Part shown: piece after piece, positions 54,489 through 63,518 of the stretch
Layout of the letters: each line of letters opens with the position of its first letter
How positions within the stretch are numbered: the stretch's first letter is position 1
Origin: Mycolicibacterium boenickei
GTDB taxonomy: Bacteria; Actinomycetota; Actinomycetes; Mycobacteriales; Mycobacteriaceae
Length of the DNA: 64,000 nt
Reading direction: 5' to 3'
Assembly: GCF_010731295.1 (NCBI RefSeq)
Contig: NZ_AP022579.1
Coordinates: 1,364,001 to 1,428,000, forward strand
Program-made: the position numbers and the translations under genes
The notes under the pieces: generated by a model
Seen by the model: the letters and a program-made list of their open reading frames with translations, nothing else
What the model was told of the DNA's origin: nothing
Database searches by the model: none

Positions 54489-56258
54489 TCAGCCGTTGCC
54501 GGGGATCAAGCCGTATTCGGCCAGCAGTTCACCGATCTCGTTGTCGGTGATCTTGCCGATCACGCGCTTGCGGATGATCTCCGGGACCGGCAGGTCGACC
54601 TCCTTGCCGTCCCGCAGATGCACCGTTCCGGAGATCAGCTTGCGGACGTCGTAGGTGGAGTTGAACACCTCGGGCACCCCGCGGTCGATGCCCAGCAGCT
54701 GATACGCCGCTTCCATCCCGGTGCGCACCGAGTACTCGGTGGTGAAGATGCAGTCGCGGGTGGTCTCGGCGAACTGACCGATGAACGCGAAGTTCACCGC
54801 GCCTTCCGGGACGACGGCGGGACGGTCGCCCGCCTGCCGCGGCATGAAGAACGACGTCACGTACGGCATCATCACGGGCACGGTCTTGGCGCCGTTGGCG
54901 GCCAGCTCAGGAATGTCGGATTCCGGCACGCCGAGGTGATACAGCCATTCCTGGGTGATCTCCTCGCCGGTGCACTCGCTCAGTGACTTCTTGACGTAGT
55001 CGCCCGGGGTGTCGACGAACAACCCGTACACCCACACCACGATCTGGTCGGACGGCTGCTGCTTGAAGTGCGGCTGCCGGTTGACGGTCCAGCTCATCAG
55101 CCACTTCGAGTCGCGGGCGGTCACGATGCCACCGGTAACCACCTTGCCGGAGAACGGATCCCGCTTACAGATCTTCTGGATGTATTCGGGGATGCGGTGA
55201 TCCAGGGTGGTGACGGTCGCCGATTCCCATTTCGTCTCTGGGATGTGGGCGCCGAAGACATCGGGGCGTCCGAACGACGGATCCTTCGCCGCGATCCGGC
55301 GCCACAGGTCCCACGCCGGCGCGGGCCCGGTGTTGAGTTTGGCCGGTGTGTGGTGGTCACCGTCGTCGGAGTTCTCGGTCAGCGAGCCGATGGTGGTGAG
55401 CACCAGGTCGTTCGGGCCGAGGTCGACCCCACCCGGCTGACCGTCCTTGATCCAGTGAATCCTGGTGGCCTGCTTGCGGTCCGCGGTGATGTCGAAGTCG
55501 ATGTCGGTGACCTCGGTATCGAAGTGGAAGGTCACCCCCTGCTCCAGCAGCCATTTGTACATCGGCAGGACGAGCGACTCGTACTGGTTGTACTTGGTGA
55601 ACTTCAGCGCCGACAGATCCGGCAGGCCCTTGATGTGGTGGATGAAGCGGTGGATGTACAGCTTCATCTCCAGCGCGCTGTGCCACTCTTCGAACGCGAA
55701 CATGGTGCGCCAGTACAGCCAGAAGTTGCTGTCCAGGAAGTCTTTACCGAAGACCTCGTTGATGCGCTTGTTCTCCAGCTCTTCGCGGGTCGCGAGGAAC
55801 ACCTTGACGATGTCCTTCTGCGCCTTGGCGTTGAGCGCGAACTTGTTGTCGGTGTGGGCATCCTGGCCGCGGTTCTCGGTGGCCCGGCACAGGCTGTAGT
55901 TCGGATCGTCCTTGTTGAGCCAGTAGAACTCGTCGAGCACGCTGGCGCCCTCGATCTCGAGCGAGGGGATGGTCCGGAACAGGTCCCACAGGCATTCCAT
56001 GTGGTCTTCCATCTCGCGGCCACCGCGGATCACGAAGCCCTTCTCCGGCTCCTTGATGCCGTCGAGGGCGCCGCCGGGCAGCTTCAGCCGCTCGAGGATG
56101 GTGATCTTGTTGCCGGGGAGTTGTCCGTCGCGGATCATGAAGACCGCCGACGACATCGATGCCAAACCGGCGCCGACGAACCACGCGGTCTTGTCTTCTA
56201 CGCCCTGCGGTTTGCGGGGGCGTGCGAATGCTTCGTAATTGCCACTGCTGTAATACAT
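54489..56258 (-). CDS. ohyA: Oleate hydratase (myosin-cross-reactive antigen family)
   Basis: 589 residues from ATG 56258 (GTG 56267 would add three). It starts MYYSSGNYEAFARP, has the FAD-binding AWFVGAGLASMSSAVFMI, ERLKLPGGALDG, IRGGREMEDHMECLWDLF, and DPNYSLCRATENRGQD. Oleate hydratase adds water across the cis-9 double bond of oleic and related acids to give 10-hydroxy acids, with FAD as a structural cofactor. A 3-hydroxyacyl-CoA dehydrogenase gene and a TetR gene lie upstream in the same operon, suggesting use or detoxification of host or environmental fatty acids. Confidence 0.93.
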   Translation of the reverse strand: MYYSSGNYEAFARPRKPQGVEDKTAWFVGAGLASMSSAVFMIRDGQLPGNKITILERLKLPGGALDGIKEPEKGFVIRGGREMEDHMECLWDLFRTIPSLEIEGASVLDEFYWLNKDDPNYSLCRATENRGQDAHTDNKFALNAKAQKDIVKVFLATREELENKRINEVFGKDFLDSNFWLYWRTMFAFEEWHSALEMKLYIHRFIHHIKGLPDLSALKFTKYNQYESLVLPMYKWLLEQGVTFHFDTEVTDIDFDITADRKQATRIHWIKDGQPGGVDLGPNDLVLTTIGSLTENSDDGDHHTPAKLNTGPAPAWDLWRRIAAKDPSFGRPDVFGAHIPETKWESATVTTLDHRIPEYIQKICKRDPFSGKVVTGGIVTARDSKWLMSWTVNRQPHFKQQPSDQIVVWVYGLFVDTPGDYVKKSLSECTGEEITQEWLYHLGVPESDIPELAANGAKTVPVMMPYVTSFFMPRQAGDRPAVVPEGAVNFAFIGQFAETTRDCIFTTEYSVRTGMEAAYQLLGIDRGVPEVFNSTYDVRKLISGTVHLRDGKEVDLPVPEIIRKRVIGKITDNEIGELLAEYGLIPGNG

Positions 56259-56274
56259 TTCGCCCACTTTCTGC

Positions 56275-57132
56275 TCAGTTGTACTTGTAGAAGCCCTCGC
56301 CGGTGGCGAGGCCCAACTTGCCTTTGTCGATGTAGTTCTCTTTGAGCCACGCAGCGAGCTTCTGAGCTTCGGCGTCTCCGTTGGCCATGATGTTGTACGG
56401 CGTCGTCAGGCCGATGATGTCGTAGATCTGGAACGGGCCGACCGGTGCGCCGGTGGCGATCCGCCAGGTGTCGTCGACCGCGCTGGGGTCGGCGTAGCCG
56501 CCCGCCGCGAGCTCGGCCGCGGCGTTGAGGAACGGCACCAGAAGTGAGTTGAGGACGTAGCCCGCCTTCTCCTTGTGCAGTTCGACCGGGACCATCCCGA
56601 TGGCCTTGGCGAACTCGACCACCGCGGCGAACACGGCCGGGTCGGTGTCGGTGGTGCCCATGATCTCGGCGGTGTTGAACTGCCACACGCGGTTCGCGAA
56701 GTGCAGCGCCAGGAACTTGTCGGGCCTGCCGGTGGAATCCTTGAGATCACTGGGCAGCAGCGTCGAGGAGTTGGTGGCGAAGATGGTCTTGGCCGGCGCG
56801 AGCGTGGCCAGCTTCTGATAGGTCTCCCGCTTGAGATCGAGGATCTCGGGGATCGCCTCGATGACCAGGTCGGCGTCGGCCACGGCCGCGGCGAGATCGG
56901 AGGTCAGCGTGAGCCGGCTCAACGCATCCTGGGCCTTGCCGTCGCGGGCGTCGGGCACCTCGTTGGCGTAGGTTTCGGCCAGCTTGTCGAACCGACCCTT
57001 GGCCGCCTCGAGGACTTTGTCGTTGATGTCGTAGGCCGTGACGGTGAAGCCTTTGAACGCGGATTGGAACGCGATCTGGGAACCGAGCACGCCGGTTCCG
57101 AGCACGGTCACCTTCTTGATGGAGTTGGTCAC
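56275..57132 (-). CDS. 3-hydroxyacyl-CoA dehydrogenase
   Basis: 285 residues from GTG 57132 (GGAGAACC upstream), overlapping the TetR stop (GTGA). It has the Rossmann GTGVLGSQIA, ATNSSTLLPS, and HFANRVW in the place of the usual HFFNP, with the C-terminal YVLNSLLVPFLNAA. It oxidises 3-hydroxyacyl-CoA with NAD. It sits between TetR and oleate hydratase, 16 bp before the latter. Confidence 0.92.
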   Translation of the reverse strand: MTNSIKKVTVLGTGVLGSQIAFQSAFKGFTVTAYDINDKVLEAAKGRFDKLAETYANEVPDARDGKAQDALSRLTLTSDLAAAVADADLVIEAIPEILDLKRETYQKLATLAPAKTIFATNSSTLLPSDLKDSTGRPDKFLALHFANRVWQFNTAEIMGTTDTDPAVFAAVVEFAKAIGMVPVELHKEKAGYVLNSLLVPFLNAAAELAAGGYADPSAVDDTWRIATGAPVGPFQIYDIIGLTTPYNIMANGDAEAQKLAAWLKENYIDKGKLGLATGEGFYKYN

Positions 57133-57773
57133 GATGGTTCTCCTTCTCGTGGTGTTGTGGCTGCCAGGAACCCCAGCACGATCTGGTTGATCTGCTGGAG
57201 CAGTTCGTGAGCACCGTCGGCGCCCCACTTCACGCCGGTAGAGGGTTGGGCCACCAAGAGATGCAGGGCCGCGAAGACACTTCTGGCGGCGCGGTCCGCG
57301 TTGGCCTGCAACTCGGTGTCGGTGGTCGGATCGGCCGAGCGGCAGCGCAGCAGGCGCGCGGCGATCGCATCTTCGAGGCGTTTGACGTGGTCGAGGCCCT
57401 CGGCGCGGAAACGTTCGGTGGGAGACCCGAACAGCAGCTCGCGTTGGTAGGCCGTCGCGTTGTCCGGCTGACGTGCGGCCTCGGTGATGACGGGCGCCAC
57501 CATCGCGAACACCGCCGCGCTCGGGTCGTCGATATCGGCCGCGTTGCGCATGCCGGTCTCGATCGCCTGCCGGAACTGGTCGTTGTAGACCATCAGCAGC
57601 AGTTCGGCTTTCGATGAGGCGTAGCGGAACAGGGTCCCGGCCGCGACATCGGCGGCCTCGGCGATCTGGGCCACGGTGACGGGCTCGAACCCGTGCGCGT
57701 CGAACAGTGAACTCGCCGCGGCGAAGATCCGCTGTTGCTTGTCCTGCATGTTGCGCGTCCGACGGCCGGTCAT
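57129..57773 (-). CDS. TetR-family regulator of the oleate hydratase operon
   Basis: 214 residues from ATG 57773 (GAGGTGATC upstream). The helix-turn-helix is VTVAQIAEAADVAAGTLFRYASSKAELL. It heads the operon with the 3-hydroxyacyl-CoA dehydrogenase and ohyA. A 32-bp palindrome lies 12 bp upstream of the start, consistent with self-repression; a fatty acid or acyl-CoA ligand is plausible but unproven. Confidence 0.9.
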   Translation of the reverse strand: MTGRRTRNMQDKQQRIFAAASSLFDAHGFEPVTVAQIAEAADVAAGTLFRYASSKAELLLMVYNDQFRQAIETGMRNAADIDDPSAAVFAMVAPVITEAARQPDNATAYQRELLFGSPTERFRAEGLDHVKRLEDAIAARLLRCRSADPTTDTELQANADRAARSVFAALHLLVAQPSTGVKWGADGAHELLQQINQIVLGFLAATTPREGEPS

Positions 57774-57785
57774 GATCACCTCACT

Positions 57786-57817
57786 AATGAGTACGCTCAT
57801 TAATGAACGTACTCATT
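57786..57817. promoter_or_regulatory. 32-bp palindromic operator upstream of the TetR/oleate-hydratase operon
   Basis: 57786-57801 (AATGAGTACGCTCATT) and 57802-57817 (AATGAACGTACTCATT) are inverted copies with one mismatched pair. Each 16-base half is itself nearly symmetric (AATGA...TCATT), so two dimers could bind side by side. Confidence 0.85.
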
Positions 57818-57989
57818 TACATCGGACGGTGTCAACCCGGGGCGGCAAATAAACTCATCTCGATTTCAGACCTTCACCCGGCCCCCGGTCGCCGGTACCA
57901 ATACCCGGGTGAACGGAACGCTGCCCGGTTGCTGTCGTCGCTGAAGCCAATCGCCACCTCCTGCCTTCAGCAACAGAAAGCTGCCCACA

Positions 57990-58853
57990 GTGTCTGTGTT
58001 CGTCGACATCGTTCCCCCTGAGGCCGAAACCGGCCCCCCACGTCCTGCCGCCGCGTCCAACCGATGGCGGGCCCTGCTCACCCGCTCCGCGTTGCCGCTG
58101 CTGTCGGTCGTGGTGTTCTTCGCGGTGTGGCAGGCCGTGGCCTGGGCCGGGATCTGGAATCAGACGTTCGTGCCGTACCCGTCGACGGTCTGGCGCGCGT
58201 TCATCGACGTCTCCACCACCCATGACGGGGCCCGCGGTTACGCGGGATACCTGCTCTACGAGCACCTCTATATGACGCTGCGCCGCGTGCTGGCCGGTGT
58301 CGTCATCGGTGTGGTGGTCGGCGTCGGACTCGGCCTGCTCATGGGGTCCGTCGGCTGGCTGCGCAGCGTCCTCGAACCATGGCTGACGTTCCTGCGCGCC
58401 CTGCCGCCGCTGGCCTACTTCTTCCTGCTGGTGATCTGGCTCGGCATCGACGAAGCACCCAAGATCACGCTGCTCGCCCTGGCCGCACTGCCGCCGGCCG
58501 CGGTGGCCACCACGGCCGCCGTCGTCGCCGCACCGGTCGGGCTGCAGGAAGCGGCCCGGGCGCTGGGGGCAACCCGCGCGCAGGTCATCCGTGACGTCGT
58601 GGTGCCGTCGGCGCTGCCGGAAACCTTCACCGGCATCCGGCTGGCCGTCGGGATGGCGTACTCGTCGGTGGTGGCCGCCGAACTGTTCAACGGCATCCCC
58701 GGTATCGGCGGATTGGTCAAGGACGCAAGCAATTACAACAACACGCCGGTCGTGCTGGTCGGGATCTTCGCCATCGGGATCTCGGGTCTGGTGATCGACG
58801 GAGGTTTGCGGGCTGTGGAGCGACGGGCTGTGCCATGGAGAGGAAAGATTTGA
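57990..58853 (+). CDS. tauC: Taurine/sulfonate-type ABC permease
   Basis: 287 residues from GTG 57990. Six membrane helices in the BPD_transp_1 fold, with the EAA loop EAARALGATRAQVIRDVVVPSALPE. It is part of a TauABC-type importer with the binding protein at 59086 and ATPase at 60098. Taurine is the best guess from TauA; other sulfonates are possible. No tauD-like dioxygenase is present. Confidence 0.88.
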   Translation: MSVFVDIVPPEAETGPPRPAAASNRWRALLTRSALPLLSVVVFFAVWQAVAWAGIWNQTFVPYPSTVWRAFIDVSTTHDGARGYAGYLLYEHLYMTLRRVLAGVVIGVVVGVGLGLLMGSVGWLRSVLEPWLTFLRALPPLAYFFLLVIWLGIDEAPKITLLALAALPPAAVATTAAVVAAPVGLQEAARALGATRAQVIRDVVVPSALPETFTGIRLAVGMAYSSVVAAELFNGIPGIGGLVKDASNYNNTPVVLVGIFAIGISGLVIDGGLRAVERRAVPWRGKI

Positions 58854-59085
58854 CGTCCTCACGGGTGTTTCCCGAGATTTCAGTCGCATCCATCGGGTTA
58901 GGCCGCGTCCCTGCAGTGAGCCAGCAGAACCCCCTCCTGCTCAGGGCTGGGCAACAACCGGAACCGCGACATAACCGCACGCTAGCCGTCGCCACCGACA
59001 TTTCCGCCCGAGCGCTCCCATTGCCCAGCGACGAGGCCATGCTCCCGGACCGCCGACCACGTTTTCCAACCGGAAGGACAGCATC
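58854..59085 (+). other. Unexplained 232-bp spacer inside the tau operon
   Basis: No good gene is visible. The stretch is unusually long for a spacer between permease and binding-protein genes. It holds short inverted repeats around CTGCAGTGAGCCAGCAG (about 58912-58928) but no recognised riboswitch core. Confidence 0.35.
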
Positions 59086-60117
59086 TTGAGATTCAAAGGC
59101 GTACTAGCTGCATTTGCGATAACGGCAGTGGCCGTGTCCGGCTGCGCGGTGGACCACTCCGGGCAAAGCTCCGAGAAGCCCACCATTCGCATTGGCTACC
59201 AGTCTTTCCCGAGCGGGGATCTGATCGTCAAGAACAACAAGTGGCTCGAAGAGGCACTGCCCGACTACAACATCAAGTGGACCAAGTTCGACTCGGGTGC
59301 CGACGTGAACACCGCGTTCATCGCCAAGGAGCTGGACTTCGGCGCCCTGGGTTCGAGTCCGGTGGCCCGCGGCTTGTCGGCCCCGCTGAACATTCCGTAC
59401 CAGGTGGCCTTCGTGCTCGACGTCGCCGGTGACAACGAGGCCCTGGTGGCCCGTGACGGCGCCGGGGTCAACTCGATCGCCGACCTGCGCGGCAAGCGTG
59501 TCGCCACGCCGTTCGCGTCGACCGCGCATTACAGTCTGCTGGCTGCCTTGGCGCAGAACGGCTTGTCGCCCAGCGATGTTCAGCTGATCGACCTGCAGCC
59601 GCAGGCCATCCTGGCGGCCTGGGAGCGCGGCGACATCGCCGCGGCCTACAGCTGGTTGCCCACCCTGGATCAGCTGCGCAAGACCGGCAAGGATCTGATC
59701 ACCAGCCGGCAGCTGGCCAAGGACGGCAAGCCGACACTGGACCTGGCTGCGGTGTCCGACGACTTCTCCGCCGCTCACCCCGAGGTCGTCGACATCTGGC
59801 GCCAGCAGCAGGCCCGTGCGCTGAACGTGATCAAGAACGACCCGCAGGCCGCCGCCAAGGCGATCGCGGCCGAGGTCGGCCTCAGCCCCGAAGATGTTGC
59901 GGGACAACTGAAGCAGGGTGTCTACCTGACGCCGGCCGAGGTGGCTTCGCCCGAGTGGCTGGGTACCGACGGCACACCGGGCAACATCGCGGCCAATCTG
60001 CAGAGCGCATCGCAGTTCCTGGCTGATCAGAAGCAGATCCCCGAGGCTGCGCCGCTGCAGGTCCTCAAAGACGCCATCTATACGAAGGGGTTGCCGGATG
60101 TCATCGCCAAGCAGTGA
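59086..60117 (+). CDS. tauA: TauA-like taurine-binding lipoprotein
   Basis: 343 residues from TTG 59086 (GGAAGGA 8 bases upstream). A lipoprotein signal ends AVSGC (C20). The mature part matches TauA: WTKFDSGADVNTAF, LDFGALGSSPVA, NEALVARDGAG, GKRVATPFASTAHYSLLAAL and LQPQAILAAWERGDIAAAYSW. It binds the substrate outside the membrane for TauC/TauB. The stop overlaps the tauB start. Confidence 0.9.
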   Translation: MRFKGVLAAFAITAVAVSGCAVDHSGQSSEKPTIRIGYQSFPSGDLIVKNNKWLEEALPDYNIKWTKFDSGADVNTAFIAKELDFGALGSSPVARGLSAPLNIPYQVAFVLDVAGDNEALVARDGAGVNSIADLRGKRVATPFASTAHYSLLAALAQNGLSPSDVQLIDLQPQAILAAWERGDIAAAYSWLPTLDQLRKTGKDLITSRQLAKDGKPTLDLAAVSDDFSAAHPEVVDIWRQQQARALNVIKNDPQAAAKAIAAEVGLSPEDVAGQLKQGVYLTPAEVASPEWLGTDGTPGNIAANLQSASQFLADQKQIPEAAPLQVLKDAIYTKGLPDVIAKQ

Positions 60118-60886
60118 CGCGCCCGGCGGACTGAAGATCAAGAACGTCGCACACCGCTACGGTCGCGGCTCGGATGAGGTGACCGCGCTCGGGCCACTGG
60201 ATCTGCATGTCGAGCCCGGCTCGTTCCTGGTCTTGGTGGGGGCGTCGGGGTGTGGCAAGAGCACCCTGTTGCGTCTGATCGCCGGGTTCGAAACGCCTTC
60301 CGAGGGTGAGGTTCACGTGGCCGGTACGCCGCCGACACCCGGGGTGACCTCGGGCGTGGTGTTCCAGCAGCCGAGGCTGTTCCCGTGGCGCACCGTCGGC
60401 GGCAACGTGGACCTGGCACTCAAGTACGCCAAGGTGCCGCGGGAGCGCCGGGCCGAGCGGCGTGAGGAGCTGCTGGAGCGGGTCGGCCTGGAAGGCACGG
60501 CCAAACGCAAGATCTGGGAGATCAGTGGCGGGCAGCAGCAGCGTGTGGCGATCGCGCGGGCGCTGGCTGCCGAGACCCCGTTGTTCCTGTTGGACGAGCC
60601 GTTCGCGGCGCTGGATGCGCTGACCCGCGAGCGGTTGCAGGAGGATGTCCGGCAGGTGAGTGCGGAGTCCGGTCGCACAACGGTTTTCGTGACGCACAGT
60701 GCCGACGAGGCCGCGTTCCTGGGATCGCGGATCGTGGTGCTGACCCGCCGGCCCGGCAAGATCGCCCTCGACCTGCCGGTGGAACTGCCACGCACCGGAG
60801 TCGACGCGCACGAACTGCGCCGGTCGCCGGAGTACCTCAAGTTGCGCACGGAGGTCAGTGAGGCCGTGAAACTGGCCGCCGCCTGA
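60098..60886 (+). CDS. tauB: TauB-like ABC ATPase
   Basis: 262 residues from ATG 60098, overlapping the tauA end by 20 bp. Walker A GASGCGKST (48-56), Q-loop FQQPRLFPW, signature SGGQQQR (143-149), Walker B LFLLDEP (162-168) and H-loop VTHSADEA. It powers taurine/sulfonate import with TauC and TauA. Confidence 0.93.
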   Translation: MSSPSSDAPGGLKIKNVAHRYGRGSDEVTALGPLDLHVEPGSFLVLVGASGCGKSTLLRLIAGFETPSEGEVHVAGTPPTPGVTSGVVFQQPRLFPWRTVGGNVDLALKYAKVPRERRAERREELLERVGLEGTAKRKIWEISGGQQQRVAIARALAAETPLFLLDEPFAALDALTRERLQEDVRQVSAESGRTTVFVTHSADEAAFLGSRIVVLTRRPGKIALDLPVELPRTGVDAHELRRSPEYLKLRTEVSEAVKLAAA

Positions 60887-60892
60887 TTCATG

Positions 60893-60955
60893 CGACGAAA
60901 GTGACGCCACGGTCGTAAACCCTTGCGGGTAACGACCATGGCGTCACTTTCGTCG
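60893..60955. terminator. Long perfect hairpin between convergent tauB and oxidoreductase genes
   Basis: A 17-bp perfect outer stem (60893-60909 with 60939-60955) encloses a GGTCGT/ACGACC stem (60911-60916/60932-60937) and an ACCC/GGGT tip: a 63-nt near-perfect cruciform. It lacks a T run and may be a bidirectional terminator or an interspersed repeat. Confidence 0.75.
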
Positions 60956-60988
60956 GAGCGATAGAGCGAACACGCCGCGTCAGGCTGG

Positions 60989-61969
60989 TCAGACGACCAC
61001 CACCATCTTCCCGCCTGCTTCGCCGGACTCCATGACCTCATGTGCGTCGCGGATCTGATCGAAGGTGAAGACCCGCGACGGCGCGGCCTGCAACCCGCCG
61101 TCGGCGACCTGGCGGGCGATGTCGCCCAACGGCACGTCGGACAGCGGGAACCCAGGTGAGCCGAACACGAAGCTTCCGAAGAACGTCAGATTGACGCCGC
61201 TGGCCATCTGCAGCAGTGGGTTGAAGTCGGGGATCGGGTCGAGTCCACCCAACCATCCTGCCAGGCAAGCGGTTCCGCCGCGGCGCAGCATCTCCAGGGA
61301 GTCGAGGATCGTGCTGTTGCCGACCAGGTCGAGCACCGCGTCGACCTTTCCGGACTCAGCGAGGTGCCCGCTCAGGTCAGGCACTTCCTTTTCTGCGCGA
61401 TCGACGCCGAGACTTTCCAGCAATGCGAATCGGTCGATGCTGCGGGTGGTGGCGATGACCCTGGCCCCCGCGTTGACGGCGAGCTTGACCGCGGCCTGGC
61501 CGAACGATGATGTGGCGCCGCGGATCACCAGGGTCTGGCCGGACTGCAGGTTGATGTTGCGGAACAGGCAGGTCCACGCCGTGGCGTAGGTTTCGGGCAG
61601 AGCGGCCAGCTGGGCCCACGGCAGGTCAGCGTCGATCAGTGCGACGTTCGCGCCGCGCACCCGGGTGTACTCGGCATAGCTCCCGTTGATGGTGCGGCCC
61701 AATCCGCCCATGAGTGCGGCGACTTTCGCGCCGATGGGAAATTCGCCGCCGGGACACGAGTCGACGATGCCGACGCATTCGATGCCGCTGACGGGAGCGG
61801 CTTCGGCCCATTCGCCGCGCCGCATGTGCATTTCGGCGTGATTGATCCCGAATCCCTTGATCTTGATGACCACTTCGCCTGCCTTGGGCTCAGGCTTGGG
61901 AATGTCGGTATAGACGAGGTGATCGAGCCCGCCGAAGCCGTCGAGAACGATGGCGCGCATGGTGCTCAT
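60989..61969 (-). CDS. NADPH:quinone oxidoreductase / MDR family
   Basis: 326 residues from ATG 61969, overlapping the HAD stop (ATGA). It is a non-zinc MDR protein: GFGINHAEMHMRRGEW, the NADPH motif RGATSSFGQAAVKLAVNAGARV and VDAVLDLVGN. It is the last gene of the hydrolase-HAD-oxidoreductase operon; the substrate is unknown. Confidence 0.88.
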   Translation of the reverse strand: MSTMRAIVLDGFGGLDHLVYTDIPKPEPKAGEVVIKIKGFGINHAEMHMRRGEWAEAAPVSGIECVGIVDSCPGGEFPIGAKVAALMGGLGRTINGSYAEYTRVRGANVALIDADLPWAQLAALPETYATAWTCLFRNINLQSGQTLVIRGATSSFGQAAVKLAVNAGARVIATTRSIDRFALLESLGVDRAEKEVPDLSGHLAESGKVDAVLDLVGNSTILDSLEMLRRGGTACLAGWLGGLDPIPDFNPLLQMASGVNLTFFGSFVFGSPGFPLSDVPLGDIARQVADGGLQAAPSRVFTFDQIRDAHEVMESGEAGGKMVVVV

Positions 61970-62643
61970 GATTGTTCCTCCAGAATACGGTTTAGCTGCA
62001 AGAGGTCTGATGCGATGACGGTGGGTTGGGGCACATCTGGTGCTCGCAGCACGGCATTGCCGGGGCGGGAGATGAGTGCTCCGCTGAAGCCGGCGGCCTG
62101 GGCGCCCAGGGTGTCCCACATGTGGGCGGCGACCATCATGCAGTCCGAGGGCTCTAACCCCAGGTAGTCGGCGACGCCGGTATACAGCGACGGTGCCGGC
62201 TTGAAGATGCGTTGGTCACCGACCGTGAACTGGTGCTCGAAATACCCCGCCAGTCCGGCGTTGTCCAGCGGTGTTGGTCCATCGCTGTGCGGCGAATTCG
62301 TGAGGGTGACAAGGCGATAGCCACTGTCGCGCAGACCCTGCAGCCCCTCGGCGACATCGGCGTGTGCCGGCATCGTTCGCATGCTGTCGGTGAGCGCGTG
62401 CAGATCGTCGTCGCCGAGTTCGACTCCGTGGACCTCGGCGGTCATCCGCAGGACTCCTTGCCCAAGGGCGAAGAAATCGGTGTATCGCCCCGACATCGTG
62501 ATGGCCATGGAGTACATGACGAGCTGGCCGAACCATTCGCGCAGGACCTGTGGGTCGCGGAACATTCGCTCGAAATGTGGCCGCAGGGACTCGATGTCGA
62601 TGAGGGTCTCGTTGACGTCGAACACCAGCACCGCGGGCCGCAT
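61966..62643 (-). CDS. Haloacid dehalogenase type II (HAD superfamily)
   Basis: 225 residues from ATG 62643. The nucleophile is D9 in FDVNETLIDI, with TLTNSP, the Lys in IFKPAPSLY and AAHMWDTLGA. It is the (S)-2-haloacid dehalogenase group. It overlaps the hydrolase stop (TGATG) and the oxidoreductase start. With a haloalkane-dehalogenase-like hydrolase upstream, the operon may handle halogenated or related aliphatics. Confidence 0.88.
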   Translation of the reverse strand: MRPAVLVFDVNETLIDIESLRPHFERMFRDPQVLREWFGQLVMYSMAITMSGRYTDFFALGQGVLRMTAEVHGVELGDDDLHALTDSMRTMPAHADVAEGLQGLRDSGYRLVTLTNSPHSDGPTPLDNAGLAGYFEHQFTVGDQRIFKPAPSLYTGVADYLGLEPSDCMMVAAHMWDTLGAQAAGFSGALISRPGNAVLRAPDVPQPTVIASDLLQLNRILEEQS

Positions 62644-63506
62644 CAGCCGACCCGACGCTGCAGGAAATCGTCGATCAATGCGGCGACCTGGTCGACATGG
62701 GTCTCCAGCAGGAAGTGCCCGCCGTCGAGCAGGTGGATCTCGGCGTCGACGGCGTCCTTGGCGAAGGCGCGCGCGCCGTCGGGCCCGAAGATCGGATCTC
62801 CCTCGCCCCACACCGCGAGCACGGGCACCGCACTGGTGCGCAGGTATTCGTGCAGCGTGGGGTACAGCGGGGCATTGGTCGCGTAGTCGCGGAACAGCTT
62901 GAGCTGCACCAGATCATTGCCCGGCCGGGACACCATCGCCGCGTCGTGCACCCAGGTGTCGGGGTTTACCAGGCTTTCGTCGGAAACCCCGGTCAGGTAC
63001 TGCCATTTGATGCCGTCGACGCTCAGCGCGGTCCGCACGCCGGCCTCGGTCTCGGGGGTCTGCTCGCGCTGGTAGGCCCAGACACCGTTCCAGAAGCTCT
63101 CGACGAAGCCCTCGTCGTAGCCGTTGCCGTTCTGGCTGACGATCGCCGTGACGGCCTCCGGATGCCGCAGTGCCAGGCGCCAGCCGATGGGGGCGCCGTA
63201 GTCCTGGACGTAGATCGCGTAGCGGGACACCCCGAGTTGGCTCAGTAGACCGTCTGTGAGGTCGGCCAGCGCGTCGAAGGTGTAGTCGAACTCGGTGACC
63301 GATGGTGCGTCGGAGTGGCCGTAGCCCAGGTGGTCGGGGGCGATGACGTGGTAGCGCTCGGCCAGCCGGGGGATGAGGTCGCGGAACATGTACGAGCTCG
63401 TCGGGAAGCCGTGCAGCAGCACGATCGCCGGGGCGTCCGGTGCGCCGGCTTCGCGGTAGAACAGCCGCTGCCCGTCGACGGTGGCGTAGCGATGATGAAC
63501 GGTCAT
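62643..63506 (-). CDS. Alpha/beta hydrolase with Asp nucleophile (haloalkane dehalogenase/epoxide hydrolase-like)
   Basis: 287 residues. The nucleophile elbow is VQDYGAPIG (D102), where serine hydrolases have Ser; LLHGFPTSSYMFRDL forms the oxyanion region, and GGHFLLETH supplies the His. Haloalkane dehalogenases and epoxide hydrolases share this Asp. It heads the leftward operon and is divergent from the CGNR gene, with a palindrome between. Confidence 0.85.
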   Translation of the reverse strand: MTVHHRYATVDGQRLFYREAGAPDAPAIVLLHGFPTSSYMFRDLIPRLAERYHVIAPDHLGYGHSDAPSVTEFDYTFDALADLTDGLLSQLGVSRYAIYVQDYGAPIGWRLALRHPEAVTAIVSQNGNGYDEGFVESFWNGVWAYQREQTPETEAGVRTALSVDGIKWQYLTGVSDESLVNPDTWVHDAAMVSRPGNDLVQLKLFRDYATNAPLYPTLHEYLRTSAVPVLAVWGEGDPIFGPDGARAFAKDAVDAEIHLLDGGHFLLETHVDQVAALIDDFLQRRVG

Positions 63507-63518
63507 GACTAACTCCTT

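Noticed and set aside
57803..58021. Small rightward frame between the TetR operator and tauC
   Set aside because: It begins on the operator palindrome, has no ribosome site and overlaps the tauC start.
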